Below are positions 1-5,796 of a stretch of DNA of 13,183 bases, piece after piece. Numbering within the stretch: position 1 is the stretch's first letter; every line of letters begins with the position of its first letter. The position numbers were made by a program, and so were the translations under genes. The notes below the pieces were generated by a model that saw nothing but the letters and a program-made list of their open reading frames with translations, was not told where the DNA came from and did no database searches. The stretch comes from JAYEJW01 sp034716535 (GTDB lineage: Bacteria > Pseudomonadota > Gammaproteobacteria > Chromatiales > Chromatiaceae), in the NCBI GenBank assembly GCA_034716535.1, contig JAYEJW010000213.1, positions 1-13,183 of the forward strand, given 5' to 3'.

Positions 1-1
1 C

Positions 2-547
2 CCATTCTCACGGGAGATCTACATCGATCGCAACGACTTCCTGGAAGAGCCGGTCAAGGGCTTCAAGCGCCTGACCGCCGGCGGAGAGGTGCGGTTGCGC
101 AACGCCTACGTCATCCGCTGCGATCGGGTGATCAAGGACGAGACCGGGGAGATCGTCGAGCTCCGCTGCACCCACGACCCGGAGACCTTGGGTAAGAAGC
201 CGGAGGGCCGCAAGGTGAAGGGGGTTATCCATTGGGTTTCAGCGGCCCACGCCGCCACCGCCGAGGTGCGGCTCTACGATCGGTTGTTCCGCGTACCCGA
301 GCCGGGTGCGGGCAAGGGGGACTTTCTCAGTGACCTGAATTCGGACTCCCTGCGCACCTTGACCCACTGTTATGTCGAGCCGAAGCTCGCCGGGGCCCAA
401 CCGGGTGATCGCTTCCAGTTCGAGCGCGAGGGCTATTTCGTCGCGGATCGGGACTCCAGCGCGCAACGGCTGGTGTTCAATCGCACCGTGGGTCTGCGCG
501 ATACCTGGGCCAAGATCGAGCAGAAATCGATACGAGAACGTGCATGA
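2..547 (+). CDS. glnS: Glutaminyl-tRNA synthetase, C-terminal part (5' truncated by window)
   Basis: This is the last 181 residues of a class I glutaminyl-tRNA synthetase, the cytoplasmic enzyme that charges tRNA-Gln. The frame is open from base 2. It begins with PFSREIYIDRNDF, followed by the family blocks EVRLRNAYVI, GRKVKGVIHWVSAAHA and RLYDRLF. It closes with FQFEREGYF and the near-terminal FNRTVGLRDTWAK. These match the anticodon-binding beta-barrel half of the E. coli enzyme (554 aa) almost block for block. The Rossmann catalytic domain with HIGH and KMSKS lies outside the window. The gene ends normally with TGA. About 130 bp separate it from the methyltransferase on the same strand, with no clear intrinsic terminator between them. 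Identification is very secure; only the 5' end is missing. Confidence 0.97.
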   Translation, partial: PFSREIYIDRNDFLEEPVKGFKRLTAGGEVRLRNAYVIRCDRVIKDETGEIVELRCTHDPETLGKKPEGRKVKGVIHWVSAAHAATAEVRLYDRLFRVPEPGAGKGDFLSDLNSDSLRTLTHCYVEPKLAGAQPGDRFQFEREGYFVADRDSSAQRLVFNRTVGLRDTWAKIEQKSIRERA

Positions 548-680
548 ATGGTCCAACCTTGGGGAAGTGCCGAACTGATGGGCGTTTCCCCGAGTCGCTC
601 TTGGTAGCCGGCGTTTGCACGGCTGTGATGCGCCGGCCGATGCACGGGGCGAGGATGGACTCCTGGTGGCGGCGCACGGA
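548..680 (+). other. Intergenic spacer glnS to methyltransferase with two inverted repeats
   Basis: The spacer holds two imperfectly placed hairpins. GGGGAA (561-566) pairs with TTCCCC (586-591). GCCGGCG (607-613) pairs with CGCCGGC (631-637). Neither is followed by a T tract, so they are not convincing intrinsic terminators. A GAGG at 651-654 is the only good Shine-Dalgarno candidate. It sits 11 nt before a GTG (666) that is in frame with the next gene. I see no clear promoter. Confidence 0.35.
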
Positions 681-1445
681 ATGAACGATTGTCGGCAGTA
701 CAACGAATCCTTCCAGAACCTCGAGGATTGGTACTCCTCGCCGCTGGGAAGAGAATTGGCGGCGCAGGAGGAGGACTGTCTGGAACGCATGCTGCGCGAC
801 ACCTTTGGCTATTATCTGCTCCAGGTGGGGGTGAGCTCCGCGTTTGGAGAGGCCATCGCGACCAGCCGCATCCGCCATCGAATCCTGCTTCCCGCCGCCG
901 TGAGGCCGCAAGCCCTAGGTCCCCAGGTGGTCGCCTTCCCCGACCGCCTACCCGTTGCCGCGGACAGCGTGGATGCGGTGTTTCTGCCCCATACGCTGGA
1001 CTTTTCGGTCGACGCCCGAATGGTGCTGAGGGAGACGGAACGTGCGCTGATCCCCGAGGGTCGCGTCGTACTGATCGGTTTCAATGCCATGAGCATGTGG
1101 GGCTTGTGGCACCTGGCGCGACGCAGACAGGGACGGGCTCCCTGGTGCGGGAACTTCTTCACCCCTTTCCTGGTTGCGGACTGGCTGTCTCTGCTCGGCT
1201 TCGACATCGAGAAGCAGGAAATGATGATGTTTCGCCCACCGTGGCGCCGGGCCCTGCTGCAGCAGTTGTCGTTTCTGGATTCCCTGGGAAGACGGTTCTG
1301 GCCGCTGTTGGGGGGTGTCTACGCCATCCGCGCGGTCAAGCGGGTGTCGACTCTGACTCCCTTGCGTCCTTCCTGGAAGAGCAGGCATCCCGTCTTGTCA
1401 GGTGGCGCAGTGGAGCCCACCACGCGGGAGGGAGGGCGTGCATAA
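681..1445 (+). CDS. YafS-type class I SAM-dependent methyltransferase-like protein
   Basis: The product (254 aa from ATG 681) resembles E. coli YafS, a methyltransferase type 11 fold protein of unknown substrate encoded beside rnhA. Visible blocks are YYLLQVG (44-50), LPVAADSVDAVFLPHTLDF (90-108), a strand VVLIGFNAMSMWG (129-141) and ADWLSLLGF (166-174). The C-terminal part has GGVYAIRAVKR (211-221), then a short TPLRP tail. The glycine-rich SAM motif I (E/DxGxGxG) is degenerate here (LQVGVSSAFGEA), as it also is in YafS, so catalytic activity is not assured. The start is uncertain: GTG 666 is in frame and has the better ribosome site (GAGG 651-654, adding five residues). The TAA stop overlaps the rnhA start by 8 bp, indicating co-transcription. 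The family assignment is firm; the function is unknown. Confidence 0.85.
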   Translation: MNDCRQYNESFQNLEDWYSSPLGRELAAQEEDCLERMLRDTFGYYLLQVGVSSAFGEAIATSRIRHRILLPAAVRPQALGPQVVAFPDRLPVAADSVDAVFLPHTLDFSVDARMVLRETERALIPEGRVVLIGFNAMSMWGLWHLARRRQGRAPWCGNFFTPFLVADWLSLLGFDIEKQEMMMFRPPWRRALLQQLSFLDSLGRRFWPLLGGVYAIRAVKRVSTLTPLRPSWKSRHPVLSGGAVEPTTREGGRA

Positions 1446-1869
1446 AGCGGTGGAGATTTTCACGGACGGGGCCTGTAAGGGAAATCCCGGGCCCGGAGGC
1501 TGGGGCGCCTTGTTGCGTTACGGCCCGCATGAGAAGGAGCTGTTCGGCGGGGAGGCCGACACGACCAACAACCGCATGGAGCTGATGGCTGTCATTCAGG
1601 CGCTGGAAGCGATCAACCGCCCGAGCAGTGTGCGTGTGACCACCGACTCCCAGTACGTGAAGCGCGGCGTCAACGAGTGGATGGTGCGCTGGAAGCGCAA
1701 CGGTTGGCGTACGGCGGACCGAAAGGCGGTGAAGAACCGGGATCTGTGGGAGCGCCTCGACCAGGCCATGTCACGCCATGATCTGGAATGGCACTGGGTG
1801 AGAGGTCACACCGGCCATGCCGAGAACGAACGGGCGGACCAACTGGCGAACCGCGGCATTCCAAAGTGA
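1438..1869 (+). CDS. rnhA: Ribonuclease HI
   Basis: This 143-aa protein is a complete RNase HI, which cleaves the RNA strand of RNA:DNA hybrids (R-loops, primer remnants). With the GTG start at 1438, all four metal-binding acidic residues fall at the same positions as in the E. coli enzyme: D10 (FTDGACKGNPGPGGWG), E48 (NNRMEL), D70 (TTDSQYV) and D134 (ENERADQLA). The catalytic-loop histidine is H124 (VRGHTGH). That agreement, plus a GGAGG Shine-Dalgarno at 1427-1431 spaced 6 nt, decides the GTG start over an upstream in-frame ATG at 1402. The basic-protrusion (handle) region WMVRWKRNGWRTADRK is present, as in E. coli. It overlaps the methyltransferase stop, so it is probably translated from the same message. 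dnaQ follows on the same strand after 129 bp. Confidence 0.97.
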   Translation: MHKAVEIFTDGACKGNPGPGGWGALLRYGPHEKELFGGEADTTNNRMELMAVIQALEAINRPSSVRVTTDSQYVKRGVNEWMVRWKRNGWRTADRKAVKNRDLWERLDQAMSRHDLEWHWVRGHTGHAENERADQLANRGIPK

Positions 1870-1880
1870 GATTGAGCACT

Positions 1881-1913
1881 CTTGCGCCCTTCGCGCTCTT
1901 CGCGGCTTCGCGT
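1881..1913. repeat. CTTCGCG-type short tandem repeat, about 4 degenerate units
   Basis: Four near-copies of an 8-9 bp unit lie head to tail just after rnhA: CTTGCGCC, CTTCGCGCT, CTTCGCGG and CTTCGCGT. From memory, similar CTTCGCG strings recur in intergenic DNA of many GC-rich proteobacteria as dispersed repeats of unknown function. Whether this one is dispersed in this genome cannot be judged from a single copy. The strand assignment is arbitrary. Confidence 0.5.
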
Positions 1914-1998
1914 GAGACGCTCTCGATCGTATTACGGACTCTTACGCGCACCTGTACTGAGCAAATACCAATCCTTCGGCGAAGAACGGACATCAAGT

Positions 1999-2739
1999 AT
2001 GCGACAGATCGTGCTGGACACGGAAACCACGGGCCTGGAGCCGGCCGAGGGGCACCGCGTCATCGAGATCGGCTGCGTCGAGCTGATCGACCGTCGTCTC
2101 ACCCGCAACAATTTCCACCAGTACCTGCAGCCGGATCGGGAGATCGACCAGGGGGCGGTGGAGGTGCACGGCATCACCAACGAGCTCCTGCGCGATAAAC
2201 CGCGTTTCGGCGATATATCCGAGGACTTCATCCGCTACATCCGAGACGCCGAGCTGATTATCCACAACGCCCCGTTCGACGTGGGCTTCCTGGATCACGA
2301 GCTCCGCCTGTGGCGGGAGGGATCGCCTCGAATCGGCGATCTGTGCACGATCACCGACACCCTCACCATGGCGAGGTCACTGCATCCGGGGCAAAGGAAC
2401 AGTCTCGATGCCCTGTGCAGGCGTTACGGCGTGGACAACTCGCAGCGCGACCTGCACGGTGCCCTGCTGGATGCGGAGATTCTGTCCGACGTTTACCTGG
2501 CGATGACCGGCGGGCAGGTCAGCCTTTCCCTCGGGGCGCACAACGAGCCTGGCCTCGGAGCTGCGCGCGGGGGCGTGCGCCGCCTCCCCGCGGGGCGTGA
2601 GCCCCTGCGGGTTGTGCGCGCGACGGACGAGGAGCTGGCGGCGCACCAGGCGCGACTCGCCGGCATCGACGAGACGAGCGGCGGGGAGTGCCTGTGGCTC
2701 AAGCTTAGCGGACCGGCTCCTAGAAGCTCGACTGGTTGA
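1999..2739 (+). CDS. dnaQ: DNA polymerase III epsilon subunit (proofreading 3'-5' exonuclease)
   Basis: This 246-aa protein is the proofreading exonuclease of the replicative polymerase; the E. coli protein has 243 residues. The DEDDh exonuclease motifs are complete. Exo I is LDTETTG with D7 and E9. Exo II is IIHNAPFDVGFLDHEL with D94. Exo III is LHGALLDAEILSDVY with H153 and D158. A Q-rich/flexible linker is replaced by a Gly/Arg-rich stretch (about 170-200). The C-terminal tail LRVVRATDEELAAHQARL, ending in GGECLWLKL, matches the segment that binds the alpha subunit. ATG 1999 starts the protein right at the first beta strand and is preceded by an AACGGA ribosome site. The last 20 bp overlap the end of nhaD on the opposite strand. 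The rnhA-dnaQ order is the usual gammaproteobacterial one, although here the two genes face the same way. Confidence 0.97.
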   Translation: MRQIVLDTETTGLEPAEGHRVIEIGCVELIDRRLTRNNFHQYLQPDREIDQGAVEVHGITNELLRDKPRFGDISEDFIRYIRDAELIIHNAPFDVGFLDHELRLWREGSPRIGDLCTITDTLTMARSLHPGQRNSLDALCRRYGVDNSQRDLHGALLDAEILSDVYLAMTGGQVSLSLGAHNEPGLGAARGGVRRLPAGREPLRVVRATDEELAAHQARLAGIDETSGGECLWLKLSGPAPRSSTG

Positions 2740-4126
2740 CGAGCATGTGCACCCAGATGCTCGCCGCGTATCCAACGGCGATGACGGGCGTCCACTTGAG
2801 GTGGCCGAAAAAGGTATACATCCCCTTGGATTGACCCATGAGCGCCACACCTGCAGCCGAGCCGATGGAAAGCATGCTTCCCCCCACACCCGCGGTCAGG
2901 GTCACCAGAAGCCATTGGCCCTGGGACATATCTGGCATCATCGTCAGCACGGCGAACATCACCGGGATGTTGTCCACGATGGCGGAGAGGATCCCGACCA
3001 GTACATTCGCCGTGGTGGCCCCCAGGTCCCCGTACGCAAACTGGGAAACCAGCTCCAGATAGCCGATAAAGCCCAGGCCGCCCACGCACAGCACCACGCC
3101 GTAGAAGAACATCAGGGTGTCCCACTCGGCCCGCGCCATCTTGTGGAAGATGTCGAAGGGCATGGTGTCCTCGATGTCTCCGGTGCGCACGGTCGCCTGC
3201 TCTCCGGTCGTCTTGAGGAAAAAGCCGAAGAACTTGAGATAGGCGAGGCCGGTCATCATGCCGAGTACGGGCGGCAGGTGGAGGAAATTGTGAAAGCTGA
3301 CGGCCGTGGCGATGGTCGCCAGGAACAGGGCGATGATGCGTTTGGCCCCGCGCTTCATGGGCACCTTGTCGTCCGACGGCGGGGGAACCACGTTGGGTAC
3401 TGCGAAGTGCATGATGGCCGCGGGGACCAGAAAATTGACCACCGATGGGATGAACAGCAGGAAGAACGTCTGGAACTCAATGATACCCTTCTGCCAGACC
3501 ATCAGGGTGGTGATGTCGCCGAAGGGGCTGAAGGCACCGCCCGCATTGGCGGCAACGACGATATTGACGCAGGCCAGGCCGACGAAGCGTGGGCTGTCCG
3601 CGCCCACCGCCATGACCACGGCGCACATGAGGAGCGCCGTGGTCAGGTTGTCGGCCACGGGGGAGATGAAGAAGGAAAGGATGCCCGTGAGCCAGAACAG
3701 CTTGCGGTAGCCGAAGCCCTTGCGCACCAGCCAGGACCGCAGCGCCTCGAAGACGTTGCGCTCTTCCATGGCGTTGATATAGGTCATGGCCGCCAGCAGG
3801 AAGAGGAAGAGCTCGGCGAACTCCAGGATGTTGTGGCGTACCGCCTGCCCGGCCTCGTGGGGCAGGCCGTGCCGGGCGTAGACCATCGCGACCATCACCC
3901 AGATAATGCCGGCGGCGAGCATCACCGGCTTGGACTTGCGCAGGTGAGTGAACTCTTCGGCCATCACGAACAGATAGGAGACGACGAAGACGGCGATGGA
4001 GGCGAGGCCGACCCAGGATCCCGTCAGATCGAGTCGGGAGGTCGTCGCCGCTTCGGCCCCGACGGCAAGGGCGGGAAATAACCACAGGGCGGTGAGCGCG
4101 GGTGTGCGCGAAACCAGGCTTCGCAT
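2720..4126 (-). CDS. nhaD: NhaD-type Na+/H+ antiporter
   Basis: This is a 468-aa inner-membrane Na+(Li+)/H+ antiporter of the NhaD branch of the ArsB/NhaD ion-transporter superfamily. It exports sodium in exchange for protons. It has a cleavable-looking N-terminus (LTALWLFPALAVGAEA, about residues 11-26) and then roughly a dozen hydrophobic segments. Three NhaD signature blocks are intact: FISPVADNLTTALLM (about 153-167, with the Asp), ANAGGAFSPFGDITTLMVW (about 193-211) and AIVDNIPVMFAVL (about 382-394). ATG 4126 is preferred because AAGGAG (4132-4137) lies 5 nt upstream. ATG 4129 is too close, and a TTG at 4147 lies beyond the ribosome site. It sits 149 bp downstream of fnr on the same strand. 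Its 3' end overlaps dnaQ convergently by 20 bp, and no terminator is visible there. Confidence 0.93.
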   Translation of the reverse strand: MRSLVSRTPALTALWLFPALAVGAEAATTSRLDLTGSWVGLASIAVFVVSYLFVMAEEFTHLRKSKPVMLAAGIIWVMVAMVYARHGLPHEAGQAVRHNILEFAELFLFLLAAMTYINAMEERNVFEALRSWLVRKGFGYRKLFWLTGILSFFISPVADNLTTALLMCAVVMAVGADSPRFVGLACVNIVVAANAGGAFSPFGDITTLMVWQKGIIEFQTFFLLFIPSVVNFLVPAAIMHFAVPNVVPPPSDDKVPMKRGAKRIIALFLATIATAVSFHNFLHLPPVLGMMTGLAYLKFFGFFLKTTGEQATVRTGDIEDTMPFDIFHKMARAEWDTLMFFYGVVLCVGGLGFIGYLELVSQFAYGDLGATTANVLVGILSAIVDNIPVMFAVLTMMPDMSQGQWLLVTLTAGVGGSMLSIGSAAGVALMGQSKGMYTFFGHLKWTPVIAVGYAASIWVHMLVNQSSF

Positions 4127-4190
4127 CATAACTCCTTCATTAAACAAAGGGCCCAGGCAGACCGGGGCTTTCAGCGGCCCGCCGCCCGGC

Positions 4191-4232
4191 CGGAATCTTC
4201 TGATTCCGAACCGAGAGCAGGGACGAGGTCAA
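4191..4232 (-). promoter_or_regulatory. Possible nhaD promoter overlapped by a perfect 18-bp hairpin/palindrome
   Basis: Between fnr and nhaD, CGGAATC (4191-4197) and GATTCCG (4202-4208) form a perfect 7-bp inverted repeat around TTCT. On the minus strand a TTGACC (-35-like, 4227-4232) lies 18 nt upstream of the palindrome. A poor -10 (CGGAAT, 3 of 6) would then fall within the left arm. The palindrome could be an operator, or a hairpin in a message that reads through from fnr. It has no T tract on either side, so it is not a typical terminator. The promoter call is weak; the palindrome itself is certain. Confidence 0.35.
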
Positions 4233-4275
4233 CGACCGATCTCTTTTACGTCACCCTCACGCGCCGCCGTTGGCA

Positions 4276-5058
4276 TCATCGGTGAGGTCGGTGATTGGCT
4301 TCAGGTGAGCGTTGTTGGTGTTGGTCCGACGCGGCGCGGGCGACGATCGCCTCCAGCGTCCGCAGGTCCAGGAGCTGGACGTGCTTGCGATCGACGTTCA
4401 ACAGCCCCTCTTCCTGGAATCGGGTGAACAGCCTGCTGACTGTCTCCACCGCTAGCCCTAAGTAGTTGCCGATCTCGTGGCGTGACATGCTCAAGTAGAA
4501 GTCGGTGGGACAGAGTCCGCGCTTGCGCAGCCGTTTGGACATGCTGAGGAGGAATGCGGCGAGCCGCTCCTCTGCGCTCTTCTTGCCGAGCAGCAACAGC
4601 ATTTCGGTGTCGTGGCCGATTTCCCTGCTCAGCAGCCGGTACATCTGGTGTTGCAGCGACGGAATGCTGCCGCTCAGCTCTTCGAAGCGCGCAAAGGGCA
4701 CCTCGCAAATGGCTGAAGTCTCCAGCACCTTCGCCGAGCAGGCGTGCACCTCTTTCGAGATGGCGTCCAGGCCGACGACCTCGCCGGGGAGGTGGAACCC
4801 GAGTACCTGCTCTCCCCCTTCCTCGCTCGGTGCGTAGGTCTTCACCGAGCCTGTCTTGACCACGTACAGAGAGCGAAAGCGCTCGCCGTTGCGGAAGAGG
4901 TAATCCCCTCTGTGCAGGGGGCGGTTGCGCTTGACGATACTGTCCAGGCGCTCCACGTCTTCGGGTGCAAGTCCCACCGGAAGGCAAAGCGTCGAAAGGG
5001 TACAGTTCTTGCAGGCAACCCTTATTGTCTCGAAGGAAATGACCTTTGGCTCAGTCAA
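4276..5058 (-). CDS. fnr: Fnr/Anr-type oxygen-sensing transcription regulator
   Basis: This 260-aa protein is a CRP/FNR-superfamily regulator that carries an oxygen-labile [4Fe-4S] cluster and controls anaerobic gene expression. The four expected cluster ligands are visible: C16, C19 and C25 (CKNCTLSTLC) plus C118 (ETSAICEVPF). A cyclic-nucleotide-binding-like beta-roll (GFHLPGEVVGLDAI) and a dimer helix (LLLLGKKSAEERLAAFLL) follow. The HTH recognition helix reads GLAVETVSRLFTRF, with the E-x-x-S-R signature that reads TTGAT half-sites. The start is TTG 5058. It is supported by GGGGAG 7 nt upstream and by alignment with E. coli FNR just before the cysteine cluster; no in-frame ATG fits. The extra His/Gln/Arg-rich tail (about 20 residues) is not needed for the fold. 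An FNR box lies in its own promoter. It is followed on the same strand by nhaD. Confidence 0.95.
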   Translation of the reverse strand: MTEPKVISFETIRVACKNCTLSTLCLPVGLAPEDVERLDSIVKRNRPLHRGDYLFRNGERFRSLYVVKTGSVKTYAPSEEGGEQVLGFHLPGEVVGLDAISKEVHACSAKVLETSAICEVPFARFEELSGSIPSLQHQMYRLLSREIGHDTEMLLLLGKKSAEERLAAFLLSMSKRLRKRGLCPTDFYLSMSRHEIGNYLGLAVETVSRLFTRFQEEGLLNVDRKHVQLLDLRTLEAIVARAASDQHQQRSPEANHRPHR

Positions 5059-5087
5059 GTTCTGGCTCCCCGCTGTAAACCATCGCT

Positions 5088-5116
5088 ATTCTGCAGTGTC
5101 ATTTGACGTGGATCAA
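5088..5116 (-). promoter_or_regulatory. Candidate fnr promoter
   Basis: Read on the minus strand, TTGATC (5111-5116) is followed after exactly 17 nt by CAGAAT (5088-5093). Each hexamer matches 4 of 6 consensus sigma70 positions. Transcription would begin near 5081, leaving a leader of about 23 nt that holds the GGGGAG ribosome site. The -35 hexamer is the distal half of the FNR box described separately. Confidence 0.5.
5103..5116. promoter_or_regulatory. FNR/Anr binding site upstream of fnr (probable autoregulation)
   Basis: The site TTGAC-GTGG-ATCAA matches the known FNR consensus TTGAT-N4-ATCAA at nine of ten defined bases. Its centre lies about 51 bp upstream of the TTG start and overlaps the proposed -35 region and spacer. 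In E. coli, a site covering the promoter of fnr mediates repression by FNR itself, so negative autoregulation is the likeliest reading here. The match is seen directly; the regulatory sign is inferred. Confidence 0.75.
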
Positions 5117-5199
5117 GTAAGGACGTCCTATCGAGACGACGGGGCTTTTACCGTAGCGAAGTGGCCCGCGTGAGAACGGGGAGTCTCCAGGCGGTCCCC

Positions 5200-5233
5200 A
5201 AAAAAAAAGCCGCGCCAAAGGCGCGGCTTTTTT
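5200..5233 (-). terminator. Strong intrinsic terminator after the sulfur globule-like gene
   Basis: A perfect 8-bp G+C stem, GCCGCGCC (5209-5216) with GGCGCGGC (5220-5227), closes a 3-nt loop. It is flanked by nine A (5200-5208) and six T (5228-5233). On the minus strand it therefore ends in a run of nine U, 21 nt after the stop codon of the 5255-5653 gene. The A/T flanks also allow termination on the plus strand. It insulates this gene from the downstream fnr promoter. Confidence 0.93.
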
Positions 5234-5254
5234 CAGCCGTAGGCTTGCGAGGAC

Positions 5255-5653
5255 TTACTTGGACTCCCCACCGGCAGGCGCGGCCGGAGCCGCAGGTGCG
5301 GCGTAGGGCATGCCGTAGCCGCCCGGGTAACCGCCGTAGCCGCCCGGGTAACCGCCGCCCCAGGGGCCGCCGCCATAACCGCCATAACCCGGGTAGCCGC
5401 CGTAGCCGTAGCCGTAGTGGTCACGCCAGCGGTTGTAACCGCGGCCGGAGCCGCGGCCGCCGCCGGACATGTTCATGTTGAAGTCACCGTAGCCGTCACC
5501 GAACATGTCGCTCCACCAGTCATTGCCGCCGCCGCCATAACCGGGACCACCGCCCCAGGGGCCGCCGCCCCACCAGGCGTGGGCGGAACTCATGGAGAAA
5601 GCAGCGGCGCCGGCGATGGCGGCAACGCCCAGGATCTTGGTAACTTTTTGCAT
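5255..5653 (-). CDS. Secreted Gly/Tyr/Trp-rich protein, sulfur globule protein-like
   Basis: This 132-aa protein has a clear Sec signal peptide: K3 and K6, a hydrophobic Ala-rich core and cleavage after SSAHA at about residue 26. The mature 106 residues begin WWGGGPWGGG. They are about 40% Gly and about one fifth aromatic (roughly 14 Tyr, 7 Trp, 2 Phe), with no Cys. The middle reads NDWWSDMFGDGYGDFNMNMS, followed by GRG/RGY. The rest is GYGGYPGG-type repeats and an AAPAAPAAP tail. Composition, size and signal peptide fit the Sgp proteins that coat periplasmic sulfur globules in Allochromatium and relatives. ATG 5653 has AGGAG 9 nt upstream. The gene stands alone, with its own promoter and terminator. 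Low-complexity composition makes homology hard to prove by eye, so a generic Gly-rich envelope protein remains possible. Confidence 0.65.
   Translation of the reverse strand: MQKVTKILGVAAIAGAAAFSMSSAHAWWGGGPWGGGPGYGGGGNDWWSDMFGDGYGDFNMNMSGGGRGSGRGYNRWRDHYGYGYGGYPGYGGYGGGPWGGGYPGGYGGYPGGYGMPYAAPAAPAAPAGGESK
5312..5353. repeat. Exact tandem 21-bp duplication inside the Gly-rich gene
   Basis: Positions 5312-5332 and 5333-5353 are identical and in register. They encode two copies of a seven-residue Tyr/Pro/Gly unit (GYPGGYG in circular form). An exact codon-level repeat in a repetitive structural protein suggests recent slippage, which keeps the frame because 21 is divisible by three. Confidence 0.85.
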
Positions 5654-5698
5654 AGTCTGACGCTCCTAAGAGAGTGAGTAGCGGTTTTTGAGTATTGG

Positions 5699-5733
5699 AG
5701 CCGCGGCCGCAAAGACAGAAGGTGGCCGCGGCT
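5699..5733 (-). other. Perfect 10-bp inverted repeat in the leader of the sulfur globule-like gene
   Basis: AGCCGCGGCC (5699-5708) and GGCCGCGGCT (5724-5733) are exact reverse complements separated by 15 nt. If transcription starts near 5761 from the promoter at 5768-5796, this G+C hairpin lies about 28 nt into the mRNA and ends about 45 nt before the start codon, leaving the AGGAG free. There is no T tract after it, so it is not a standard attenuator. An mRNA-stabilising 5' stem is the simplest reading; a protein-binding palindrome is the alternative. Confidence 0.6.
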
Positions 5734-5767
5734 GTTGAGACGAATTCGCTTTCGCGACCGCACCTGG

Positions 5768-5796
5768 ATTATAGGCAGATAAATTGGGAATGTGAA
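5768..5796 (-). promoter_or_regulatory. Sigma70-like promoter for the sulfur globule-like gene
   Basis: On the minus strand, TTCACA (5791-5796, 5 of 6 consensus) is followed after exactly 17 nt by a perfect TATAAT (5768-5773). This is by far the best promoter in the window and predicts a start near 5761, giving a leader of about 107 nt. It suggests a strongly expressed transcript, as expected for an abundant structural protein. Confidence 0.75.

Noticed and set aside
1402..1437. Upstream ATG giving rnhA a 12-residue extension
   Set aside because: The GTG at 1438 places D10, E48, D70 and D134 exactly as in E. coli RNase HI and has a well-spaced GGAGG; the extension is unconserved and lies in the methyltransferase gene.
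2597..4081. 494-codon open frame antisense to nhaD
   Set aside because: The translation is His/Gly/Glu/Gln-rich without hydrophobic core or motifs, while the opposite strand encodes a textbook NhaD. It is a GC-driven shadow frame.
4147..4147. TTG start giving nhaD seven extra residues
   Set aside because: The AAGGAG ribosome site lies inside that extension and points to the ATG at 4126.
4141..4172. Possible intrinsic terminator of fnr (GCCC/GGGC stem followed by T-rich sequence on the minus strand)
   Set aside because: The stem is short and needs a bulge, the T run is broken, and it runs into the nhaD ribosome site; not convincing enough to annotate.
5260..5650. CRISPR-like or minisatellite array suggested by recurring GCCGCC/GTAGCC strings
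   Set aside because: The repetition follows Gly/Tyr codons of one open frame with a signal peptide and ribosome site; there are no spacers.
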